Positions 16,430 to 23,117 of a DNA stretch of 36,378 nt are shown here, piece by piece. Every line of letters begins with the position of its first letter. Position 1 is the first letter of the stretch. Location of the stretch: assembly GCA_021647505.1 (NCBI GenBank), contig JAKIUN010000038.1, forward strand, positions 1 through 36,378, in the 5' to 3' direction. Under the pieces are notes generated by a model. It saw only the letters and a list, made by a program, of their open reading frames with translations. It ran no database searches and was not told the origin of the DNA. This DNA is from Gammaproteobacteria bacterium. GTDB lineage: Bacteria; Pseudomonadota; Gammaproteobacteria; SZUA-152. Both the position numbers and the translations under genes were made by a program.

Positions 16430-16591
16430 TCAACCATGCTGTATTTCAACGCCACCGGAATAAATCAGCAGCCACCAGAAAAATACCAACATCAGAACCA
16501 AAATGGTCCAGAACAGTTTCGGCCCCCAGGAGGAGCCATCTTGAGACCCTGTAGTCTGGGTCTTGTCGTCTTGTTTCCCCGATGCAGTCAT
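16430..16591 (-). CDS. Small single-span membrane protein, first gene of the CydA-like operon
   Basis: 53 residues from the ATG at 16589-16591, preceded by GGAG six bases upstream; a second ATG two codons earlier overlaps that ribosome site. The N-terminal 25 residues are polar (ASGKQDDKTQTTGSQDGSS), followed by a Trp-rich membrane helix (LFWTILVLMLVFFWWLLIY) and a short SGGVEIQHG tail. It starts about 109 bases downstream of a predicted sigma54 start and precedes another micro membrane gene by 70 bases. The product is unrecognised; a structural subunit of the membrane complex is the simplest reading. Confidence 0.65.
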   Translation of the reverse strand: MTASGKQDDKTQTTGSQDGSSWGPKLFWTILVLMLVFFWWLLIYSGGVEIQHG

Positions 16592-16710
16592 TGTCATCTC
16601 CACTCGTCGTCGCTACTGAAATCCGCCGTATTGCCAGAAAAATCCGCTCGTCGATATTTTCGGCAGGCCCGTCCATCACTAGTTGATCCATCTGCCCTAG
16701 CCCTAGCCAT

Positions 16711-16726
16711 AGCAACATCCAGGCCA
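16711..16726 (-). promoter_or_regulatory. Sigma54 (-24/-12) promoter of the CydA-like operon
   Basis: The minus strand reads TGGCCTG-GATG-TTGCT, with a perfect -12 TTGCT, and differs from the consensus -24 by two bases. GG-N10-GC spacing is exact. The predicted start is near 16700, about 109 bases before the first small gene. It shares its TGGCCTG element with the idr promoter. Confidence 0.72.
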
Positions 16727-16826
16727 TCCCTCTCAAAACACTTGAAAAGGCATAGCTAGCGCGGCTTTTCTCTTCATGACCCCAAGCAACAGGCCCGGGC
16801 CCGTGGGCCTGAAACCGGCCAAAAAA

Positions 16827-16910
16827 TGAATGCAATGTTCATTTGCGAGGGATAATCGGAACAAAATGATGCATTGGACACAACGAGTGATACATTGAAC
16901 GAATCATTCA
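16827..16910. promoter_or_regulatory. Shared activator-binding region between divergent sigma54 promoters
   Basis: Two TGAA-N7-TTCA inverted repeats lie at 16827-16841 (flanked as AAATGAA...TTCATTT) and 16896-16910. Between and overlapping them are direct repeats TGATGCATTGGAC (16867-16879) and TGATACATTGAAC (16888-16900), offset by 21 bp, i.e. two helical turns. The block is 100-185 bases upstream of the leftward promoter and 140-220 bases upstream of the rightward one, suited to enhancer sites for an NtrC-type activator. The rest of the 550-base gap between 16592 and 17141 contains no gene I can support. Confidence 0.55.
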
Positions 16911-17048
16911 CTACTGATTCAATATGCCCTGAAAATGAAACATTACGTACAACTCCAGGGCCGGTGCGCCTGTCGCCATGGCCCACAAGCCGGCCGGAGG
17001 CCCATACAAGACGGGAATGGGGCCAGCTTTTCAGGGGTATTCAGAACT

Positions 17049-17064
17049 TGGTACGGCTTCTGCT
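17049..17064 (+). promoter_or_regulatory. Sigma54 (-24/-12) promoter of the HEAT-repeat gene
   Basis: TGGTACG-GCTT-CTGCT has exact GG-N10-GC spacing and only one mismatch in each element against TGGCACG-N4-TTGCW; a T precedes it, as in the extended consensus. The predicted start is near 17075. Confidence 0.7.
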
Positions 17065-17141
17065 ATCCATCAGGCTGACGCGATGTGAAACAGGGCCCTG
17101 AAACCGGAACACATGCAATTTTATCTTTATGGGATATCAAC

Positions 17142-19619
17142 GTGACCAGCCTTCAAAAAACAACGGATTCAAAACGAGATATGGCCGACAAACAAGACGT
17201 AGAGCTAGCCCTGCAGCGGCTGCTCAGCAAGGGTGATGAACTGGATCGTTGTTGCGCCTGCCGCTCGCTCGGCGTACTGGGGAGCAGTGATGCCGTACAA
17301 CCACTGGTCGAACATCTGCGCGATGACGACATCGATGTGTGTATCGATGCCGCCGAATCCCTGGGACTGCTGGGTGAGCCAGCCGCCGTGGCGCCCCTGA
17401 TCGAATCCCTGCACAATGACCCCGATGGTGAAATCAGGGTCTCTGTCGTCGAGGCGCTGGGGCGCCTGGGGGGAGAACAGGCCGTTTCAGCACTGCTGTC
17501 ACTGCTGACGTCCATGCCGGAAGATACCGACTGGGATGATGACGATGCCTGGGACAGCAACTGGGACATCCAGCGCAAGGCCGTGCAGGCATTGGGTTAC
17601 CAGCGCGTCGCCAAGGCCGTTGCCCCCCTCACTGCGCTGCTGGACGACGAAGACGCCCAGGTCGACGAAACCGACAGCCTGCTGGCCCTGGCGCGAATTG
17701 GTGGTGCAGGTGAAGAGCTTGTCATCCAGCGCCTGCAGAACGGCTCGACACGCGAACGCCGGCGTGCGGCCCATGCCTTGGGTCAGCCCTGCTCCCCCAC
17801 TGGCGCCCATGCCCTGGGCCGTGCCTTGCAAGATCCGGAGCCGGAAGTCCGCGCCGTCGCCGCCGAGGCGCTCGCCAATAACGGCCAAGGTCGCTACCTG
17901 GGCGCCCTGCTCCTGCTGTTGCGTGATCCCGCCGACGAGGTACGCGAAACCGCCCTGAAGATGATTGACAAGCTCAGTTCGCATGTCAGTGCCGAGCTCG
18001 ATGTACAACAGTTGTTACCCCTGTTGAGCGATCCCAGCACCCGGGTGCGCGCCGCCGCGCTGCACGTCTTGCAGGGACACTTGCCTGACCCGCTTGAAGC
18101 CGAAACCCAGGCATGCCTAGTCGGCTTGCTGAGCGATTCCGAGCCACTGGTTGCCGCAGCCGCCCTCCCACACGCCCTGCGCCTGGAGGGCCCGGACATT
18201 GACGGCATCCTGCTCAATCTGCTGGCCGACGAACAACGGGATCCCGCCGTTCGACAGCAGGCCGCACTAGCCCTGGGCAATCGTCCACAAACCTCAGAGG
18301 AAATACTCACGGCCCTGGACTGCACGATCAATGACCATGAACCCATCGTACGCTGGGCAGCATTGCAGGCCCTGATGGCCTGCCATAAAAAACAGCCCGA
18401 TACGGCGACTCTTGATGCGGCTCTCGATACAACTCTTGATACACAGGACGAAGCTGAGGCGGAAAATGAACCCGCCGCCCCGCTGGCCCGTATTCTCGCC
18501 GCCCTGTATGGCGAAACAGACACGGCCACAGCAACGATAGCACCTACCGAAACCACCGGAGACGATCCAGTCCCCGAGTCACCAGAGACGACGTCTCCTG
18601 TCGACATTTCTGACCCCCATGAAGAAACCGAGGCATCAAGCAGCAACGAGACCGCACCTGAATCGACCCTCGACGCCATCCTCCTGGCCAATACAGAATA
18701 CGAGCAACTCGATGAAAAGAAAAAAACCATCACCACGGATGAACTGCCCGAACTGCCCGCCGGGGAAGACGAAGCCTTCCAAGACTTCTATGACATCCTC
18801 GCCCGGCAGCGGCATAACAAGAAAAAGTTCTACCGTGGCAAAAATATCGATATCGAGGCCGATATCCGCCTGCTCAGCGCCCGCGTCCTCGGCGAATGCA
18901 GCCAGCCCGAGGTGGTCGAGGTACTGAGAAAGACCATGCTTGAGGACAATCCCGAACTCCAGCAAGAGGCCATTGACGCCCTGGCGCGCCTGACGCCAGA
19001 TACCCCCGGGCTGACAGAAACACTGGGGCCACTGAACAGTCTTCTGCATATGGGAACATCCGAACTACGAGTCGCCAGCGCACGCGCACTGGGCGCCCTC
19101 GGCAACCTGGCCTGCCTGCCGAATCTGCAGGAAAGCCTGGAGGATGAAAACCCTCTGGTACGCAGTCAATCGGTCATGGCCATGGCGCAGATCCTGGAAC
19201 GACACACTGACAAGCTTTTATGGGAACAGCATGCCGACACGCCTGCCGCCATCCCTGTCGCCAGCGCACGGGCACAAGATGAGGCCGACACCATCGAGCA
19301 GGCATTGCACGCCATGTCCGAACGCCTGGCCGACAGCGATGTAGGCGTCAGCAAGGCCGCCGCCCTGTCCCTGGCAAAACTGAACCGGCTGCTGTCCGCT
19401 GGCAAGACCCGTGATGACATCATCGAGCGTCTCATTACCGCCGGCTTTGTCGGCGAGGGACGGCAGGCACGGGAGATGGGCCAGGCGCTGCGCGTCCTCG
19501 ACCCCGGCGCAGCCAGCAACACACTGATACAGCACCTGGATACATTATCATCGAGCATAGAACGACAATTTGTGCTGGAAATGCTGGAAGAGGTCTTCCG
19601 CCCATCACAGGCCGCATAG
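17142..19619 (+). CDS. HEAT-repeat (PBS lyase-like) scaffold protein
   Basis: About 825 residues from a GTG at 17142; the open frame reaches back to a GTG at 17085, but that would leave only about 10 bases of leader after the predicted start, and an ATG at 17181 (MADKQDVELALQRLLSKGD) is an alternative. The protein is built of about 30-residue helical repeats (pattern LG.....AV..L...L.D....VR..AA.ALG), in one block up to about residue 440 and another from about 580 to the end. An acidic, Thr/Ser/Pro-rich linker separates them. There is no signal peptide or membrane helix, so it is cytoplasmic. Such proteins serve as docking surfaces, and PBS-lyase-type HEAT proteins also handle tetrapyrroles. 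Its position beside heme-related genes suggests an assembly role, not proven. Confidence 0.85.
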   Translation: MTSLQKTTDSKRDMADKQDVELALQRLLSKGDELDRCCACRSLGVLGSSDAVQPLVEHLRDDDIDVCIDAAESLGLLGEPAAVAPLIESLHNDPDGEIRVSVVEALGRLGGEQAVSALLSLLTSMPEDTDWDDDDAWDSNWDIQRKAVQALGYQRVAKAVAPLTALLDDEDAQVDETDSLLALARIGGAGEELVIQRLQNGSTRERRRAAHALGQPCSPTGAHALGRALQDPEPEVRAVAAEALANNGQGRYLGALLLLLRDPADEVRETALKMIDKLSSHVSAELDVQQLLPLLSDPSTRVRAAALHVLQGHLPDPLEAETQACLVGLLSDSEPLVAAAALPHALRLEGPDIDGILLNLLADEQRDPAVRQQAALALGNRPQTSEEILTALDCTINDHEPIVRWAALQALMACHKKQPDTATLDAALDTTLDTQDEAEAENEPAAPLARILAALYGETDTATATIAPTETTGDDPVPESPETTSPVDISDPHEETEASSSNETAPESTLDAILLANTEYEQLDEKKKTITTDELPELPAGEDEAFQDFYDILARQRHNKKKFYRGKNIDIEADIRLLSARVLGECSQPEVVEVLRKTMLEDNPELQQEAIDALARLTPDTPGLTETLGPLNSLLHMGTSELRVASARALGALGNLACLPNLQESLEDENPLVRSQSVMAMAQILERHTDKLLWEQHADTPAAIPVASARAQDEADTIEQALHAMSERLADSDVGVSKAAALSLAKLNRLLSAGKTRDDIIERLITAGFVGEGRQAREMGQALRVLDPGAASNTLIQHLDTLSSSIERQFVLEMLEEVFRPSQAA

Positions 19620-19647
19620 CGACTCAAGACATTTAACCCTGGATAAC

Positions 19648-19693
19648 CAACCCTAAAATAAAGAGCAAACCCCTCAACAACCCTAAAACAAAG
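19648..19693. repeat. Direct repeat upstream of the cupredoxin-like gene
   Basis: CAACCCTAAAATAAAG (19648-19663) recurs as CAACCCTAAAACAAAG (19678-19693), offset by 30 bases, just before the AAGGAG ribosome site of the next gene. It may be a regulatory site or a simple duplication. Confidence 0.4.
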
Positions 19694-19713
19694 CAAGCTG
19701 AAAGGAGCCACAC

Positions 19714-20448
19714 ATGAACAAGGCACTCACGGTATTTACCCTATTTGCAGCAGCCAGTCTGCCGTTAACGGCCGCAGCCTACAAGGTCGTGGATGTCGCC
19801 AATGGCGGTACCATCACTGGAAAAGTGAACTTTTCGGGAACCGACCCGGCGCCAAAAATCTACGCCATCACCAAGGACACTGATGCCTGCGGCACCGGTG
19901 ACCGCGAAATTGACTTTGTCCGCGTCACCAACGGCGCCCTCAATGACACCGTGGTCTATCTGAAAAAGGTAAAGTCCGGCAAGGATTTCCCGGCCGACAT
20001 CAATGATCTCGTGATCGACCAGAAAAAATGCGACTTCCAGCCCTTCCTCTCGGTGATGAAAAACAAGGACAAGTTCGCGGTGCACAACTCAGACCCGGTG
20101 CTGCACAACATCCATACCTACGAACTCATCGGCAAGGCACGCAAGACCGTCTTCAACATCAGTCAGCCACCGGAAATCACCGTTATCAACAAGACCGTCA
20201 AGCTCAAGCGTGGCACCGTCATGAAACTGGAGTGCGATGCCCACGACTTCATGCACGGTTTTGTCTTCGTGGCCAAAAACCCCTACTTTGCCGTCGTTAA
20301 AGAGGACGGCAGCTTCGTCATCGATAACGTCCCCCCCGGCAACTACAAGATTGCCGCCTGGCACGGTTCACTGGGCGAGAAAAAGGGCAAGGTCACCGTG
20401 GATGCTGGTGGCAAGACCTCTATCGATTTCAACTATAGCGGCAAATAA
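19714..20448 (+). CDS. Exported cupredoxin-like protein with C-terminal carboxypeptidase-regulatory-like domain
   Basis: 244 residues. A Sec signal (VFTLFAAASLPLTAAA) is followed by a beta-sandwich region. Possible type 1 copper ligands are the His of VHNSDPVLHNIHTY near 125 and the Cys, His and Met of LECDAHDFMHGFVF near 172-182. That spacing resembles plastocyanin-like proteins annotated near methylamine utilisation genes. The C-terminal part (GSFVIDNVPPGNYKIAAWHG) is the typical turn of carboxypeptidase-regulatory-like domains. An AAAGGAG site precedes the ATG. It would be a soluble periplasmic protein, and if copper binds, it could shuttle electrons to or from the cytochromes encoded next door. 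Copper ligation is an inference from residue pattern only. Confidence 0.78.
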   Translation: MNKALTVFTLFAAASLPLTAAAYKVVDVANGGTITGKVNFSGTDPAPKIYAITKDTDACGTGDREIDFVRVTNGALNDTVVYLKKVKSGKDFPADINDLVIDQKKCDFQPFLSVMKNKDKFAVHNSDPVLHNIHTYELIGKARKTVFNISQPPEITVINKTVKLKRGTVMKLECDAHDFMHGFVFVAKNPYFAVVKEDGSFVIDNVPPGNYKIAAWHGSLGEKKGKVTVDAGGKTSIDFNYSGK

Positions 20449-20567
20449 CCCTTGGAATCTCTGAGTGGATCTTGACAGGGCAGGCTGCATGTTCACGATC
20501 CATTCAGAGCCCATCAAACACAAAAAACACAGTAACACATTGATATTTCAAGAGGAAAATGAATCTC

Positions 20568-20699
20568 ATGGCAAGCTACCGACTTCCCTTTCTGGGCCGG
20601 CGTCAAGCCACTGGTTTTGACTATCTGGCGCTGGTCGGTTTCTCAATCAACATGGTCGTGGTCGCAGTAATTGTCGCCCACTGGCTGTTAAGCCCATGA
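20568..20699 (+). CDS. Micro membrane protein (43 residues)
   Basis: Reads MASYRLPFLGRRQATGFDYL, then a membrane helix (ALVGFSINMVVVAVIVAHWLL) and ends SP. The ATG at 20568 is 11 bases after GAGGA; an in-frame ATG at 20559 is too close to it. A basic N-terminal region before the helix suggests N-in topology. It lies between the cupredoxin-like and Usp genes. It has no recognised family; it may be a third small subunit of the respiratory membrane module. Confidence 0.6.
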   Translation: MASYRLPFLGRRQATGFDYLALVGFSINMVVVAVIVAHWLLSP

Positions 20700-20768
20700 A
20701 AACCACCCCTCATTTCACCGTTTTGGCGGGCACGACTTGCCCTCAAAAGCACTTTTTCACCTCCAAAA

Positions 20769-20782
20769 TGGATCTATGTCAA
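20769..20782 (+). promoter_or_regulatory. FNR/Anr-like box upstream of the Usp gene
   Basis: TGGATCTATGTCAA matches the FNR/Anr consensus TTGAT-N4-ATCAA (Anr/Dnr sites often end GTCAA) at 8 of 10 positions. It is 124 bases upstream of the Usp gene start. Universal stress genes are frequent targets of FNR-type regulators, which would fit anaerobic induction. A GGGCA/TGCCC hairpin lies just upstream (about 20727-20742). Confidence 0.45.
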
Positions 20783-20905
20783 AGAAAAATAGCACAGCGC
20801 AACAGAGAATGGTGCCGATGTAAGCCATGAAAAATCGATAATGACCTTTATCAAGAGCCTGTCGCACGACCGGATTTGACATTAATATACACAAGGGAAA
20901 GATGG

Positions 20906-23113
20906 ATGAATACGATGAATGCACAACTGCAAGCCAGCTTCAAATCCAGCTCGGAAGAGCAGGAACCACTTCCCGAATACCACCACATTCTGCTGGCGGT
21001 GGATTCATCGGATCACTCCAACCGCAGCCTGCAGGATGCCGTGCAACTGGCCGGCCTGTGGGATGCCGATATCACCGGTGCCCACGTCTACGCCGCCAAA
21101 CTGCACGATGTACGCTTCCGCCAAATGGAAGGCGGGCTGCCCGAACAGTTCCGCGAAGAAGATGAACTGGAAAGACAGCGCGATGTGCACGATGACCTCA
21201 TCACCCGCGGGCTGTCCATTATTACCGACTCTTACCTGGATCATTCCGAACGACAATGCCAGGCGGCAAACCTAACCTTCAAACGTTGCAGCCTGGAAGG
21301 CAAGAATTACCGGGAACTGGCGGGTGAAACCAATAATGGCCAATACGATCTATTAGTGCTGGGCGCATTGGGGCTGGGTGCTGTACAGGGCAGCCGCGTG
21401 GGAACCGTGTGCCAGCGCGTGGTGCGTCGCAGCAATATCGACACCCTGGTCATCAAGGAGCCCGGCCGTTCCATCACTGACGGGCCGATCGTGGTGGCTG
21501 TTGATGGCTCCACCCGGGCCTATGGTGGATTGCTAACGGCATTGGCGCTGGGGGAACGATGGCAGGTGCCGGTCAAGGTCATCGCCGCCTTTGATCCCTA
21601 CTATCACTATGTCGCCTTCAATCGCATTGCCGATGTCTTATCGGAAGAGGCCGGCAAGGTGTTTCGCTTCCAAGAGCAGGAAAAACTCCACGAAGAAATC
21701 ATCGATTCCGGTCTGGCGAAAATTTACCAGGGCCACCTGGAGATTGCCGAGAGCATCGCCCGAGACCATGGTTTTGAACACGGTTTTGAAATCAAGCTAC
21801 TGGATGGAAAACCCCACGACGCCATCGAAAAATACCTCAAAGAAGTGCAACCTTCACTGCTGGTGATCGGCAAACTGGGCATCCATGCCGATGCAGATCT
21901 CGACATCGGCGGCACCACGGAAAACCTGCTCCACAACACGACTTGTGCCTTGCTCATCAGCCAGCAGGAATTCCAGCCCCGCGTGGAAGTCATTGCCGAA
22001 TCAACCACCTCTTGGACTACGCAAGCAGAAGAGCGTATGGCCAAGGTTCCCGAGTTTGTACAGGGCATGGCAAAGATGGCTATTCTACGTTATGCCCAGG
22101 AACGTGGCCATACGGTCATTACCGAAAGTATTGTCGAAGAGGCCACCGCGCAACTGTGTCCTGGCCATGCCAAGGAGGCTATGGCGGATATCGTCGCCGC
22201 CCACGATGCTGGTGAACTGGCGAAAAAACCCATCGAAGAGTTGGTCATGCGTTGGACGAATGAGGCCACCGCACGCCTGTTGAGCATTGACGATCTGTCA
22301 TTGCGCGGCAACCTCAGCATGCGGGCGGAAAAGAAAGCCCGGGTCGAGGGCGCCGAGCGGGTGGAGCTGGAACATATCGCGGCCTTCCTGGATTCACCCG
22401 AGCCGGCCGATGAAAAAACGGCGGCGCCCCCCCTGTCCGACGACACCCTGAACTGGAATGCCGCCGCCCTCGCCCGCCTGATGCGGGTGCCCGAAGGCTT
22501 CATGCGTGACACCTGTAAGCAACGGGTCGAAGAATACGCGCACGAAACAGGCGAGACCGAGGTCACCCTGACGGTAGCCGAAGCCGGCCTGCAACGGGCG
22601 CGCGAGACGATGATGGCGCAGATGAAGGCCGAACCCGGTAGCGTCCCCGAGGCCATCGCAAACGCGGCACCGGGCACCTGTCCGTTTGGCCACAGTGGCG
22701 AGGAAGAGCAACCGGAAGACAGCACTGCCCATTGGACCGAGGCCGCAAAACAACGTCTGGAAAAAGTGCCAGAAGGCTTCATGCGGGATCTCACCCGTCA
22801 GCGCATCGAGGCCTTTGCAACGCGCAATGAAGTGACGGAAATCACCCCGCAGCTGATCGCTGAAAAATACCGCGAATGGGGCGATGGCTCGGAAAAGCAG
22901 CACCGCCAGCTCGACTGGAGCGACGATGCCCTGCAACGCATCGAGCGTATCCCCGACTTTGTGCGCGGCATGGTGGTGAAAGAAGTGGAACGCTGTGCAC
23001 TCGAACAGGGCATCGACACCGTGACGCCAGAATCCCTCAGTAAGGCCATGGGTCGCTGGGAGGACATGGGTGTGTTCCATTCCGAGTCCGACCCAGATCT
23101 CTACAAAGGCTGA
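20906..23113 (+). CDS. Double universal-stress-protein with tandem PCP_red-like repeats
   Basis: 735 residues from the ATG at 20906, which follows AAGGGA by eight bases. Residues of about 25-335 hold two Usp domains (HHILLAVDSSDHSNRSL; DLLVLGALGLGAVQGSRVGT; PIVVAVDGSTRAYGG; LLVIGKLGIHADADLDIGGT). The rest is about five copies of a 50-residue helical motif (W..EA..RL..VP.FVRG......E..A...G...VT.E.): clear ones begin SWTTQAEERMAKVPEF, NWNAAALARLMRVPEG, HWTEAAKQRLEKVPEG and DWSDDALQRIERIPDF, and one is degenerate. This is the PCP_red fold from the C-terminus of light-independent protochlorophyllide reductase BchB/ChlB. A CPFGHSG element precedes the fourth. It is cytoplasmic. The radical SAM gene starts five bases after its stop, so the two are coupled. 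Function unproven. Confidence 0.85.
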   Translation: MNTMNAQLQASFKSSSEEQEPLPEYHHILLAVDSSDHSNRSLQDAVQLAGLWDADITGAHVYAAKLHDVRFRQMEGGLPEQFREEDELERQRDVHDDLITRGLSIITDSYLDHSERQCQAANLTFKRCSLEGKNYRELAGETNNGQYDLLVLGALGLGAVQGSRVGTVCQRVVRRSNIDTLVIKEPGRSITDGPIVVAVDGSTRAYGGLLTALALGERWQVPVKVIAAFDPYYHYVAFNRIADVLSEEAGKVFRFQEQEKLHEEIIDSGLAKIYQGHLEIAESIARDHGFEHGFEIKLLDGKPHDAIEKYLKEVQPSLLVIGKLGIHADADLDIGGTTENLLHNTTCALLISQQEFQPRVEVIAESTTSWTTQAEERMAKVPEFVQGMAKMAILRYAQERGHTVITESIVEEATAQLCPGHAKEAMADIVAAHDAGELAKKPIEELVMRWTNEATARLLSIDDLSLRGNLSMRAEKKARVEGAERVELEHIAAFLDSPEPADEKTAAPPLSDDTLNWNAAALARLMRVPEGFMRDTCKQRVEEYAHETGETEVTLTVAEAGLQRARETMMAQMKAEPGSVPEAIANAAPGTCPFGHSGEEEQPEDSTAHWTEAAKQRLEKVPEGFMRDLTRQRIEAFATRNEVTEITPQLIAEKYREWGDGSEKQHRQLDWSDDALQRIERIPDFVRGMVVKEVERCALEQGIDTVTPESLSKAMGRWEDMGVFHSESDPDLYKG

Positions 23114-23117
23114 CACG

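Noticed and set aside
16446-16835. 129-codon minus-strand frame over the leader of the CydA-like operon
   Set aside because: It runs across the predicted sigma54 start and overlaps the well-supported 53-codon micro-gene in another frame.
17894-18736. Open frame of 280 codons on the minus strand, Ser/Ala-rich
   Set aside because: Lies inside the HEAT-repeat gene, low complexity, no ribosome site; a shadow of GC-rich codons.
20722-20745. Possible sigma54 promoter (TTGGCGGGCACGACTTGCC)
   Set aside because: GG to GC spacing is 12, not 10, so it cannot be a standard -24/-12 site; it is better read as a small hairpin (GGGCA/TGCCC).
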